DNA of 64,000 bases from Chloroflexota bacterium. GTDB lineage: Bacteria; Chloroflexota; Anaerolineae; Anaerolineales; Villigracilaceae. The notes below the pieces were generated by a model. The model made no database searches, was not told the origin of the DNA, and was given only the letters and a program-made list of their open reading frames with translations. The stretch covers positions 29,061 through 93,060 of the forward strand of contig QMIW01000005.1 of NCBI GenBank assembly GCA_024434165.1. The letters run 5' to 3'. The stretch's first letter is position 1, and each line of letters starts with the position of its first letter. This document shows positions 53,601 to 63,001 of this stretch, piece after piece. The position numbers and the translations under genes were made by a program.

Positions 53601-56600
53601 TTATGAAAGCAGCGTCTTCACCTGCTCCGCTTCATGCCGGATGTGGAGCCTGTTCAGCATTTCGAGCGAGCGGTTCAACGCCCCGGCTTTTTCCTCCCCG
53701 CTCAACACGTGTTTGCCAAGATACAAAAGCGCGCGCGCCTGTTCGTAGGGCATATTCAGGCGTTCGGCTTCCTTCAATGATTCCTCCCAATACAGGCGGG
53801 CTTTTTCGGGTTTGCCGTCCAGCCAGTGAAACCAGCCCTGGAACAGTTTCAAGCGCGGCTGACCCAGCGGGAAAACGCCTGCAAATTTCGCCATTGCCTT
53901 GCAGGCTTTTTTCGCGGCGGCGCGATGCCTGCTCCCTTCTTTTTCCCACGCGCCGAGGAAGACTTCCGCCACGCCGGCATACCCTTCGATGGCGTAGGGC
54001 GCCGTCGGGTTGCCGAGAGTCTTTTTGGCGGTGGCAGCCGCCAGGTCCAGGGCGCGAAGCGGATCGTCGTTCCGCCAGTATGCCAGCGCCAGCGCACCTG
54101 AAGCGCGGATGTCGCTCGCCTGGTCAATGTTCTGTTCCAGCAGTTTCAACGATTTTTCATATCCATCAATGGCTTCATGGAGCGTGCCAGGCCTGGACTG
54201 ACGCAGAAGCACTTCGGCGCGTAATGTGTGCGACCAGACCTGCGGGATGACATCCTTACGGCGCGTGGCGCGTTCCAGCACTTCGGCGGCGGTTTCCATG
54301 CCGTACCTGAACTCGCCCTGATGGAAAAGCACGATGGAAAGAATGCTCTTGCTTTCGTCGTAGTGACGCATGTCGCCGATGCGGGCGTCAATTTCGATGG
54401 CTTCGTGCAGGCTCTTCGCGGCATCCGCCCACAACGCCGCGCCGAGTTCGTAAACGGCGCAGCCCGCCAGCGAGTAGGAAAGCGAGGGCAGGTCGCCCAC
54501 GTCGCGCCCCATGGCGTGCGCGCGGTCGCGGTAGGCAATTGCCCAATGGTGGCGCGGCAGGACGCCGGAGGCGATGCACATGTTGGTGTAACCGCGCACA
54601 AGAATGGGGGATTTCAATCCCGCCTGTTCGGCGAGGTTGCTTCCCATCACGTTGCCGAAAATGAGTGGAATGGGATTATTCATCTGGTAATAGATATGCC
54701 CCAGCCGCACAAAGGCGATGGCGCCTTCCAGCAGCCTTGCCTGCTCGGTGTTGTCGAGATAACCGGGAAGCGGCGCGTCGGCGATGGGCTTGGATTTGAT
54801 GCGGAAGCGCACCTGTTTGAGCGTCTCCGAGAGCAGGGCGGCAATCAATCCAAATCCCTTTTCCGGGGTCTTCCAGCCCATGAGGTGAATGGCTTGCTTG
54901 AGATGATCGAGGCTTTTGGGAAGTTCGCCCAAGCCGTAATATGCCTCCGCCAGTTGACGTTCCCAATGCGCGCGCTGCAAGGCTGTGGTTTTCACTTCGC
55001 CGTTCTTTGCGAGCCGCAGCGCCTCTTCAAAGAACTCGATGGCTTCGCGGTTGGCAAAGTTGAGCATCGCCTGTTCGCCCGCCTTTTCGAGATATTCCAA
55101 TGCCTTGCGTTGATTCTTTGCATTCCCCCAGTGATAGGCAAGCACACCGTAATACGGCGAGAGGTCATCCGCAAACGTGCGTTCGTACCAGTTCGCCACC
55201 GCCTGGTGGAACGCCTGCCGCTGAGAGAAGGTCATCAGGTTGTATGCCACTTCCTGCGTGATGACGTGCTTGAAGAGATAGGTCAGGTCGGGGTGTTCGC
55301 TGTTGAGCGGCGTGAAATCCAGCCGCCGCAGATAATCGAAATAACTTCCGATCTGCGGTTTGTCCGAATCCAGCGGATAAATCTCATAGACGGCGCGCAG
55401 GGAAAAGATACGCCCGACCACACTGGCGGCTTTGAGCGCCAGTTGGTGCGAGGGCGGCAGGCGGTCAATGCGGGAGCGGATCACGCCCTGCACGGTGTCG
55501 GGAAAACTCAAGGCGCGCAGGTCAACCCTGGATGCGACGCGGCATTCCCCATTTTCCACGCGGACGATGCCGCTCTCATGCAGCGAGGACGCCAGTTCCT
55601 CGCTGAAGAAGGGATGTCCCTCCGCCTTGCTCAAAACCAGTTCCATCACCTGCTCGGGCAGGCGGTTCACCTTCAACCGCTGGCAGACCAACCGTTCGAT
55701 ATCCGCCTGGCTCATGAGGTCGAGCCGGACGTGGCGCGTTTGGGGAAGACCGAGGATGACCCTCAACGGTTCCGGCGTTTCCTCGCGGAGGCGGCGCGTC
55801 GTGACGACGATCATGAGGTTTGCCAGACTGCGGGCTGCCTCCACGCTGAGGGCAAGCGAGGACGAATCGAACCAGTGCGCGTCCTCCAGCACCAGCAGTT
55901 TGGGCGTATTGCCGATGAATATTGTGAGGATGGAGATCAGCAGCGCGCTCGTGTTTTCGGCGCGCACCTGCCCGGTCATCTGCCCGGTCAGGGAATTGTC
56001 CTGGGTATCGAAACTCAGGACGGGCGCAAGCAGAGGCGCACGGTCCAGCAGGGAGGCGTCGCGCGCTCGAATCCATTCCAGCGCTTTTTCGCGGCGGCGC
56101 TCGCTGTCATCCGCCACATCCAGTCCAAAAATGGTCTCGAACACCGGGCGCCAGGCATGGTACGGCGTGGACTGCTCGATGGCATATCCTGCGCCGATCA
56201 GAATTGGAATGCCCTGTTCCTGCGCGTGGAAAGCCAGGTCGCTGATGAGGCGCGATTTCCCGATGCCCGCCTCCCCTTCGATCACCGCCACGCGGCTGGC
56301 GTTCGCATCCATTTGCCGCAGCATCTCCCGCAAAAGCGCGCGTTCGTTCTCCCGCCCGACGATGTTCGACGCCGATAAAAGTTTATCCGCGCGGCGGATG
56401 TTCCCCGCATCGGCGAGACCGAAAATCATCACGGGCTTCGAAAGCCCCTTGATGCCGACCTCGCCCGCCGGGGTCCATTGGTACATTTCTCTCGTCGCAT
56501 CCGCGATGCGCTGGGTGACGAGCATCGTGCCGGGCGCGGAAATCTGCATCAGGCGCGCGGCAACGTTCACTTCATTGCCGATCGCCGAAAAGATGCGCCA

Positions 56601-57692
56601 TTCCTCGTTGCCCACCGGACCCGACCAGATCGTCCCACGGCTGATGCCCACCTGGATGTTCTTGATGTAACCCAATTCGGAGGGAATATCCAGCAGGGAA
56701 TTCGCCAGTCCCACTGCGCGCGCGGCGTCGTCCTCGTGCGCGTACGGCGCGCCGACAGCGATGTAGAAATAACTGCCTTTGTCGCCGGTGGTGATGTCAA
56801 TCAGCGTGCCGCCGTAACGCTCCGCGTTTTTTTGTACGAGCCGGATGAGCGCATCCAGTTTCTCCCCCGCCTGCGGGTCATGGTCGTAATCAATGCCGTC
56901 GAAATGCGTGAACATCGAGACCGCAGGGCGCAGCTGCGCCATGAAGCCCTCCTGTCCGCTGATGATATGCTCGAAAATGAACGGGTGGAGCCATGGTCTG
57001 GCTTGCTTTCTGTCTGGCGCGGGCGCGGCGCCCCAGGGCACGGGGTCGCTCAGGCGATTCAACCTGCCAACCACAAAAACGGATGAACCATCGCCGAGCG
57101 GTCTTTGTTCCTGGATCACCGCCTCCCCTTCCAGCGCCCTGGCGGTCTTCCCGGTCATGACGATCTCCCCCCGGTTGGCGAGGTTCTCTGCCGCATCCAC
57201 CTGGTCGAGCAGGGAACCAGCCAGCGCCTCGAACACGCGAATCTCCGGGTCGCCTGCCAAAAACCGGCGCGCCAAGCCGCAAGCCACCGCCGAGCGAATC
57301 GCCAGTTGGACCGTTTCCCCATTCGGCAGGACGACGGCGGAATTTCCATCCATGGAATACTGCATGGAGAAGGCGGCGCTCACCGCGCGGCGCGAAGCGG
57401 TCTTTTCATCCCCGCCGAACCACGAGATCAGCGCATCTCCCCCGCTCTGCACCACACTGCCGTGATAACGATGCACCTTGTCAATCAGGATGCCGTAAAG
57501 CCTGTTCAAGTGGCGTCCCAGTTCTTCCGCACCCCTCTGGAATCCAAGCGCTGTCGTCAGCGTTTCCGTCAGCCGCGTGAACCCTGATATATCCGTGATT
57601 AACACCGCCCCAGAAGACAACTCCGGCAATGCCTGCCCGCCGACGAGCGCATGGCGGCGGTCCACCGGTATGTAAGTGCCAAATGCATCCAT
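53601..57692 (-). CDS. Soluble-adenylyl-cyclase-like protein: two cyclase domains, AAA ATPase, TPR repeats
   Basis: A 1,363-residue protein with the layout of animal soluble adenylyl cyclase. Cyclase domain 1 (about 28-200) has both metal Asp positions, LITDISGFT (D34) and SGGDALISWF (D86). Cyclase domain 2 (about 258-415) has lost the first (MFTHFDG) but keeps NEVNVAARL, the Asn and Arg used in catalysis; domain 1 lacks these (DQVDAAENL). The two halves could make one active site. An AAA/STAND ATPase follows (EGEAGIGKSRL, VLEDAHWFD), then about 550 residues of TPR-like helices. No membrane helix is seen. GGAGAGG precedes the ATG. Product (cAMP or cGMP) and regulation are inferred. Confidence 0.9.
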   Translation of the reverse strand: MDAFGTYIPVDRRHALVGGQALPELSSGAVLITDISGFTRLTETLTTALGFQRGAEELGRHLNRLYGILIDKVHRYHGSVVQSGGDALISWFGGDEKTASRRAVSAAFSMQYSMDGNSAVVLPNGETVQLAIRSAVACGLARRFLAGDPEIRVFEALAGSLLDQVDAAENLANRGEIVMTGKTARALEGEAVIQEQRPLGDGSSVFVVGRLNRLSDPVPWGAAPAPDRKQARPWLHPFIFEHIISGQEGFMAQLRPAVSMFTHFDGIDYDHDPQAGEKLDALIRLVQKNAERYGGTLIDITTGDKGSYFYIAVGAPYAHEDDAARAVGLANSLLDIPSELGYIKNIQVGISRGTIWSGPVGNEEWRIFSAIGNEVNVAARLMQISAPGTMLVTQRIADATREMYQWTPAGEVGIKGLSKPVMIFGLADAGNIRRADKLLSASNIVGRENERALLREMLRQMDANASRVAVIEGEAGIGKSRLISDLAFHAQEQGIPILIGAGYAIEQSTPYHAWRPVFETIFGLDVADDSERRREKALEWIRARDASLLDRAPLLAPVLSFDTQDNSLTGQMTGQVRAENTSALLISILTIFIGNTPKLLVLEDAHWFDSSSLALSVEAARSLANLMIVVTTRRLREETPEPLRVILGLPQTRHVRLDLMSQADIERLVCQRLKVNRLPEQVMELVLSKAEGHPFFSEELASSLHESGIVRVENGECRVASRVDLRALSFPDTVQGVIRSRIDRLPPSHQLALKAASVVGRIFSLRAVYEIYPLDSDKPQIGSYFDYLRRLDFTPLNSEHPDLTYLFKHVITQEVAYNLMTFSQRQAFHQAVANWYERTFADDLSPYYGVLAYHWGNAKNQRKALEYLEKAGEQAMLNFANREAIEFFEEALRLAKNGEVKTTALQRAHWERQLAEAYYGLGELPKSLDHLKQAIHLMGWKTPEKGFGLIAALLSETLKQVRFRIKSKPIADAPLPGYLDNTEQARLLEGAIAFVRLGHIYYQMNNPIPLIFGNVMGSNLAEQAGLKSPILVRGYTNMCIASGVLPRHHWAIAYRDRAHAMGRDVGDLPSLSYSLAGCAVYELGAALWADAAKSLHEAIEIDARIGDMRHYDESKSILSIVLFHQGEFRYGMETAAEVLERATRRKDVIPQVWSHTLRAEVLLRQSRPGTLHEAIDGYEKSLKLLEQNIDQASDIRASGALALAYWRNDDPLRALDLAAATAKKTLGNPTAPYAIEGYAGVAEVFLGAWEKEGSRHRAAAKKACKAMAKFAGVFPLGQPRLKLFQGWFHWLDGKPEKARLYWEESLKEAERLNMPYEQARALLYLGKHVLSGEEKAGALNRSLEMLNRLHIRHEAEQVKTLLS

Positions 57693-57799
57693 GGATGCCT
57701 CTCCGTACCAATTCCGCCAATTTCGGCAAAATTTGGTTTTGTTTATTTTATCCCAATATGGCTTCCCCTTGCGTTGGTATTCTATGGCAAAATAGCCCC

Positions 57800-58474
57800 A
57801 TGAATCGAACCGAAATCATCGAGAAAACAGCCGACCATGTCCGAAGAGAATTTGCCGGCGAGTCCTCCGGGCACGATTGGTGGCACATCCATCGCGTCTG
57901 GAAGAGCGCCCTCGCCATCTGCAAAATCGAAAAAGCGGATGCCTTCATCGTCCAGCTTGCCGCGCTTCTGCACGACCTCGACGACTGGAAGTTCAACCAG
58001 CATGGGGATGAGACCCCGCTTCGCGCCCGTGCCTGGCTGGATTCGTGCTCCGTGGAGCCTGCCGTCGCCGACAGCGTGTGCGGGATCATCACGAACATTT
58101 CCTACAAGGGCGCAGGCGTGGAAAACAAAATGAAAACGCTCGAAGGCATGATCGTGCAGGATGCCGACCGTCTCGACGCCATTGGCGCGATCGGCATCGG
58201 GCGCGCCTTCGCCTACGGCGGGTACGCCAACCGCCCGCTGTATGACCCCGATTCGCCGCCGAAAATGCACGCCAGTTTCGAGGAATATAAAAACAGCAAA
58301 AGCGCCACCATCAATCACTTTTACGAAAAGTTATTGCTGCTAAAAGACCGCATGAACACAGAGACGGCAAAACGCATCGCCGAAAAACGCCATGCGGTGA
58401 TGGTGAAGTTTTTGGATCAATTTATGCTGGAATGGGAAGGCGCGGATATTTCGGGCGAGATGGAGAATGAATGA
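57800..58474 (+). CDS. HD-domain phosphohydrolase, YedJ-like
   Basis: A 224-residue protein. GHDWWHIHRVWKSAL, LLHDLDDWKF and VQDADRLDAIGAIGIGRAF give the H...HD...D metal ligands and match the YedJ/YpgQ type, some of which hydrolyse nucleotides. ATG 57800 has no Shine-Dalgarno. CAAAAT lies exactly 6 nt upstream and may be the -10 of a leaderless promoter. Its stop overlaps the M1 peptidase start by 4 bp. Confidence 0.9.
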   Translation: MNRTEIIEKTADHVRREFAGESSGHDWWHIHRVWKSALAICKIEKADAFIVQLAALLHDLDDWKFNQHGDETPLRARAWLDSCSVEPAVADSVCGIITNISYKGAGVENKMKTLEGMIVQDADRLDAIGAIGIGRAFAYGGYANRPLYDPDSPPKMHASFEEYKNSKSATINHFYEKLLLLKDRMNTETAKRIAEKRHAVMVKFLDQFMLEWEGADISGEMENE

Positions 58475-59913
58475 AAAGAACCAAGCGCACACAAATCTGG
58501 CTCAGCCTTTTTCTGGCGGGGTTCATGCTGGCGGGCTGCGCCGCCGGGATCACACCCACCGACGCGCCGCTGAATCCAAAACCCGGCGCGCCCGGCTTGG
58601 GCGATTCGCTCTACCCGAATTTCGGCAACGGCGGCTACGACGTTCGGTCCTATCTCCTGGACATCACCGTCAAGGATGTGGCTTCCAGCGAACTGGAAGC
58701 CGTCACCACCATCGAAGCCGCTGCCATACAAGACCTGAGCGCTTTCAACCTGGACTTTGCCGGGTTCGAGATCACCAGCCTCACGGTCAATGACGAGGCG
58801 GCGGAATTCAAACGGGACGGGCAGGAACTGACGGTCATCCCTCTGAATCCGCTGGCAAAGGATTCGATCTTCACCGTCGAAGTGGAATATCGGGGAAGCC
58901 CCACGCCGATGCAATCGCAGGCTTTGCCCTTCCCCACCGGCTGGATCGCCTACGACGGCGGCATCTTCGTCCTGAGCGAGCCGGATGGTTCGGCAAGTTT
59001 TTACCCCGTTAACGACCACCCATTGGACAAGGCAGCCTATACGTTCATCGTCACCGTTCCGAAGCCGTACGAAGTTGCCGCCAACGGCGTGCTGACCGAA
59101 ACGACCTCAGATGGGGTTTCGTCCACGTATCGTTTCGAACTACGCGACCCAATGGCAAGCTACCTTGCCACCATCAACATCAACGACTTCGATATGGAGA
59201 CGATGGAATCCGAAGGCGGCGTTCCCATCCGCAATTATTATGCCGCCAGCCTGCCCCATTCCATCCGCAAGCCGTTCGCGCGCCAGGGCGAGATGATTGA
59301 TTATTTCAGCGAACTGTTCGGACCCTATCCGTTTGAAGTGTACGGCTCGCTCGTCATGGATACCTATTTCGGCGCGGCGCTCGAAAACCAGACCATGTCC
59401 ATTTACGGCGTGGATATGATTGACACAAACGATGTGGAAGGCACGGAACACGTCGTCGCCCATGAACTCGTCCATCAATGGTTCGGCGACAGCGTCAGCG
59501 TGGCGGATTGGAGCGACATCTGGCTCAACGAAGGTTTTGCCACCTACGGCGAAGGGCTGTGGGTGGAATACCTTGAAGGGCGCAGCGGGTTGAACGAATG
59601 GGCGGCAGCGATCTACAGCGAGGTCCGCCAGTATCCCGAATTTTACCCGCCGCCGGGAAACCCCGCACCCAACGACCTGTTCAACGGCGGGGTCTATCTG
59701 CGCGGCGGACTCACGCTTCATGCCCTGCGGCTCGAAGTGGGAGACGAGGTCTTCTTCGAGATTCTCCGCACCTACTACGACCGTCACAAAGGCGGCAACG
59801 CCTCCAGCGGGGATTTCATCCAAACGGCGCAGGAAATCAGCGGAAGGGATTTGGGCGGTTTCTTCGATGCCTGGTTGTACGATGAAACGCTCCCGCCGCT
59901 GCCCGGTCAGTGA
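58471..59913 (+). CDS. M1-family zinc metallopeptidase lipoprotein
   Basis: A 480-residue secreted lipoprotein (lipobox LAGC, Cys23). Zinc ligands are H331 and H335 of HELVHQW and E354 of WLNEGFA, the HExxH-x18-E spacing of M1 aminopeptidases. ALENQ stands in the position of the substrate-binding GAMEN motif. The protein ends soon after the catalytic domain and lacks the large C-terminal helical domain of PepN-type enzymes. It probably trims peptides at the outer face of the membrane. It overlaps the HD gene by 4 bp. Confidence 0.92.
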   Translation: MKRTKRTQIWLSLFLAGFMLAGCAAGITPTDAPLNPKPGAPGLGDSLYPNFGNGGYDVRSYLLDITVKDVASSELEAVTTIEAAAIQDLSAFNLDFAGFEITSLTVNDEAAEFKRDGQELTVIPLNPLAKDSIFTVEVEYRGSPTPMQSQALPFPTGWIAYDGGIFVLSEPDGSASFYPVNDHPLDKAAYTFIVTVPKPYEVAANGVLTETTSDGVSSTYRFELRDPMASYLATININDFDMETMESEGGVPIRNYYAASLPHSIRKPFARQGEMIDYFSELFGPYPFEVYGSLVMDTYFGAALENQTMSIYGVDMIDTNDVEGTEHVVAHELVHQWFGDSVSVADWSDIWLNEGFATYGEGLWVEYLEGRSGLNEWAAAIYSEVRQYPEFYPPPGNPAPNDLFNGGVYLRGGLTLHALRLEVGDEVFFEILRTYYDRHKGGNASSGDFIQTAQEISGRDLGGFFDAWLYDETLPPLPGQ

Positions 59914-60061
59914 CGAGTCTGGATAGGGTGGAGAGTCTCCTCCATCCCGCCCAATCGCTTACTTAGCCTTTATCCGAAATAAGAAAATCACCCATGAAGC
60001 GCACAAACGCGAATCATGTGCCCTTTGCGGTTCCCGTTAGGAACAGCAGCGCCCATATTTT

Positions 60062-61510
60062 CTACACCACGCTCTCCGCCACCGTCCGCCCGTAACCGAT
60101 CAGCGCTTTGACCATCTCCTGGGTGCGTCCCTCCGCATAAACGCGCAGGACAGGTTCCGTGCCGGACGGGCGCACCAGCAGCCACGAGTCATCCGCCATA
60201 ATGTACTTCACGCCGTCGCGCTGGCTGATCTCGGCAACCTTCTCGCCGCCGATCTCCGCCGGGGCTTTTTTGGTGAGGAACTCCGTCATCTCGGCTTTGG
60301 CAACGGGACGGCTGAGCCGCAGGTCCACGCGCTCGTACAAGGCAGGTCCGACATCCGCGAGCAGGGCATCCACCATTTCACCGAGCGACCTGCCGGACTC
60401 GGCGAGCATTTCCACCAGCAGCAGCCCCATAATGGGACCGTCGCCTTCAGGGATGTGCCCCTTGAACGAAATGCCGCCGGACTCCTCGCCGCCGATCAAC
60501 ACGTCTTCGCTGAGCATGTAATCCGCGATGTGGTTGAAGCCGACGGGCGTTTCATACAGTTTCAAACCGTAACGCCTGGCGAGGCGGTCAATCATGCGCG
60601 TGGTCGAAACTGTGCGCACCACGGCGCCGCTCATGCCGCGCTTCTCGACCAGGTATTTCAACGAGAGCGCCATGATCTTGTGCGGGTCCACGAAGTTGCC
60701 GCGTTCGTCCATCGCGCCGATGCGGTCGGCATCGCCGTCTGTCACTACGCCGAAGTTCCCCAAGCCGGAACTGACCGCGCTGGATAACGCGCCGAGGTAT
60801 TTGGCAATCGGTTCGGGATGCACGCCGCCGAAGCCGGGATTCATCTCGCCTCGAATCTCATGGACCTCGCAGCCCGTGCCCTGCAAAAAGGCTTTGATCA
60901 CGCCTCTGCCGGACCCATACATGGCGTCTGCCACGAAGCGCTGGGGATTCTCGGCGATGATGTCTGTGTTGATGAGTTTGCGCAGGTGCTCGAAGTAAGC
61001 GGGCAGCGGGTTGAACTTCTGGATCAGACCCGCCTCGCGCGCCTTCTGGAAATCCATCAGGTTCGGTCCGCGCGCCTGCTCTTCGTTGTCGTTGATATAG
61101 ACTTCCACGCGGCGGCATTGTTCGGGAAGCGCCGAGCCGCCGAACGCGCCTTTCAACTTCACGCCGTTGTAGCGCGGCGCATTGTGCGAGGCGGTGATCA
61201 TCACCCCGGCAATGGCGTTGTTGTTCCTGACGGCATACGAGATGGCGGGCGTGGGCGAATCGGATTGCGCCAGCAGGACGGTGAAGCCGTTTGCGGCGAG
61301 CACGCGCGCCACCTCCCCGGCGAAACGGTCGGAGAGAAAACGGGTGTCGAAACCGATGACGATCTTTTTGGGGTCCACGCTTTCGGATTTTTCCCAATGC
61401 TCCGAAGCGACCGCATCTGCAATGGCTTGCGAGACCATGCGCAGGTTGCTGAAGGTGAAACTATCCGAGATGACGGCGCGCCAGCCGTCGGTACCGAAAT
61501 GAATGGGCAT
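60062..61510 (-). CDS. Phosphohexomutase (phosphoglucomutase/phosphomannomutase)
   Basis: A 482-residue alpha-D-phosphohexomutase. It has FGTDGWRAVI at the start, the phosphoserine loop MITASHNAPRYNG (near residue 100), the metal loop DGDADR and GGEESGGISF for sugar binding. A C-terminal phosphate-binding RPSGTEPVLRVYAEG completes all four domains. It supplies glucose-1-P or mannose-1-P; specificity is not clear from sequence. Mannose-1-P would feed the GDP-mannose used by Gmd at 17409. AGAGGAA lies 10 bp before ATG 61510. Confidence 0.93.
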   Translation of the reverse strand: MPIHFGTDGWRAVISDSFTFSNLRMVSQAIADAVASEHWEKSESVDPKKIVIGFDTRFLSDRFAGEVARVLAANGFTVLLAQSDSPTPAISYAVRNNNAIAGVMITASHNAPRYNGVKLKGAFGGSALPEQCRRVEVYINDNEEQARGPNLMDFQKAREAGLIQKFNPLPAYFEHLRKLINTDIIAENPQRFVADAMYGSGRGVIKAFLQGTGCEVHEIRGEMNPGFGGVHPEPIAKYLGALSSAVSSGLGNFGVVTDGDADRIGAMDERGNFVDPHKIMALSLKYLVEKRGMSGAVVRTVSTTRMIDRLARRYGLKLYETPVGFNHIADYMLSEDVLIGGEESGGISFKGHIPEGDGPIMGLLLVEMLAESGRSLGEMVDALLADVGPALYERVDLRLSRPVAKAEMTEFLTKKAPAEIGGEKVAEISQRDGVKYIMADDSWLLVRPSGTEPVLRVYAEGRTQEMVKALIGYGRTVAESVV

Positions 61511-61560
61511 GGATGGATATTCCTCTTTCGAATGGGTTTGTCCTGTTTCAAGACACGAAA

Positions 61561-61593
61561 TTTGGAGCCAGGAATTTGTTTCCTGACTCCAAA
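61561..61593 (-). terminator. Stem-loop after the DUF389-SH3 gene
   Basis: TTTGGAGCCAGGAA pairs with TTCCTGACTCCAAA (one mismatch) around a 5-nt loop, 17 bp beyond the stop. Confidence 0.6.
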
Positions 61594-61609
61594 TCACAAA
61601 CGGGCGATT

Positions 61610-62935
61610 TTATGGGGTGGGGGTGACTGTGGGAGTGGCTGTGGCTTCGAAGTTCGGCGCAGGCGTGGCGTAGGCGATCACCGATTCCAACAGCCAGCCT
61701 TCGATCTGCCGTCCGTTGAGCGTGACGTAGACCTTGACCCACGTTACGCCGTTCGCGTCCTCCGCGAACTCGGAGTAGGTCTCCACGATTGTGCCGTTGA
61801 GCAGGGTCATCACGTACGTCCCGCCGGGGGCGTCGCGCAGGTTCGCGCCGCCGCCTTCGTTGGCGGATATCCTGCCATAGGTGGGAGTCGGCTGGATGGT
61901 GAGCGTGACCGTGGGTGTGTCGGTGGGCGGCAGGGTGACATCGAGCGTCAACGGGACGGGGCTTGCCGTGCCCGGTGTCGTTGTTGGGGTGCGGCGGACG
62001 GTTGTGCTGGTGGGGCGCACGCTCGGAGTGGCGGTCAGGGTTTGGGTTGGGCTGGGCAGCTCCAACGTCGAAGAGGGAAGCGCGGCAGGCTGTGTGAGGG
62101 GAGTCGGCGGCGCGGGCGTCGTCGCCACAGACGGGGAGCCGGATCCCATCAAGACGATCAGGACTCCGCCGAATAAAACGAACGTGATTCCGCTGAGAAC
62201 GACCCCGCCGAAGGACGGTTTCAGGCGCAGAAGGAAAAACGTCGCCAGGCCGATCATGCCAGCCAGCGCAAAGTGGGCGACGAAGACGAGCAGTCCCTGA
62301 AGCCAGACATCCTGCAAGCCGGCGCTGATGCCGAAGCCGACCGCGTTGATTGGCAGGAAGAATAGATACGCCACGACGACGCTGGGAAGGAACGGTTTTT
62401 CTTCCGAACGCGCGAAGGACGCAACCAGCGTAATGGCGCCGATGGCGAGCACCAGCAGGGCGGGAAGCCAGATGCGCGAATGAATGTACACGTTATCGCG
62501 CGCCATCTCCGGCAGGATGTTCGCGGCAAAGCCGGTGATCAACCCGCCGAGGAAAACAAGCGCCGCGCTGATGAGCAGCGCCATGACGGTTTCAAAAAGA
62601 AAACGTATCGAACCGGTGAGGATGGCGAGCAAAAATCCCACCCAGGGCGTCATCAGGGGCGCGACGAGGATGCCGAGCAAAAGCACGGCTTGCGAATTCA
62701 ACAAAAAGCCAAGCCCGAGGATCGCGCCGCAGACCAGCGAAAAGACGAACAGTTCGATGGATGGGTATGCGCGGCGCGCCAGCGAGGCGATCAATGCAGC
62801 CTGCCCTTCGGCATCGGTGGGGATGGACGAACGGCGCGTCATACGCCTGCGGCGGAGGCGCTGCGTTGAGGAAGTTTCCTCTCGCGGAGGGCGCGGCGGC
62901 TCGTTCGGAACAATCGGCTCGTCGGAGGATGACAT
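61610..62935 (-). CDS. DUF389-like membrane protein fused to a C-terminal SH3-type domain
   Basis: A 441-residue protein. A charged N-terminus (1-50) precedes about seven to eight membrane helices with the DUF389 pattern (LNSQAVLLLGILVAPLMTPWVGFLLAILTGS). A Thr/Pro linker of about 100 residues (about 270-370) leads to an SH3b-like domain (GGANLRDAPGGTYVMTLLNGTIVETYSEF, VTLNGRQIEGWLLESVI). It may anchor a wall-binding module; function is unknown. TATAAT lies exactly 6 nt before the ATG, so the mRNA is probably leaderless. Confidence 0.87.
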   Translation of the reverse strand: MSSSDEPIVPNEPPRPPREETSSTQRLRRRRMTRRSSIPTDAEGQAALIASLARRAYPSIELFVFSLVCGAILGLGFLLNSQAVLLLGILVAPLMTPWVGFLLAILTGSIRFLFETVMALLISAALVFLGGLITGFAANILPEMARDNVYIHSRIWLPALLVLAIGAITLVASFARSEEKPFLPSVVVAYLFFLPINAVGFGISAGLQDVWLQGLLVFVAHFALAGMIGLATFFLLRLKPSFGGVVLSGITFVLFGGVLIVLMGSGSPSVATTPAPPTPLTQPAALPSSTLELPSPTQTLTATPSVRPTSTTVRRTPTTTPGTASPVPLTLDVTLPPTDTPTVTLTIQPTPTYGRISANEGGGANLRDAPGGTYVMTLLNGTIVETYSEFAEDANGVTWVKVYVTLNGRQIEGWLLESVIAYATPAPNFEATATPTVTPTP

Positions 62936-62941
62936 GCGTCA

Positions 62942-62947
62942 ATTATA
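62942..62947 (-). promoter_or_regulatory. -10 box of a leaderless promoter (DUF389-SH3 gene)
   Basis: TATAAT, 6 nt, ATG at 62935 on the minus strand. Confidence 0.6.
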
Positions 62948-63001
62948 CAGGGGATGAGTGAATAGGGGGTAGGAAAGACGGGACGTTTCGATCTACAATT
63001 T

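Noticed and set aside
54228..56378. Open frame of 716 codons on the plus strand
   Set aside because: Antisense to the cyclase-ATPase-TPR gene; no signal peptide, domain or ribosome-binding site.
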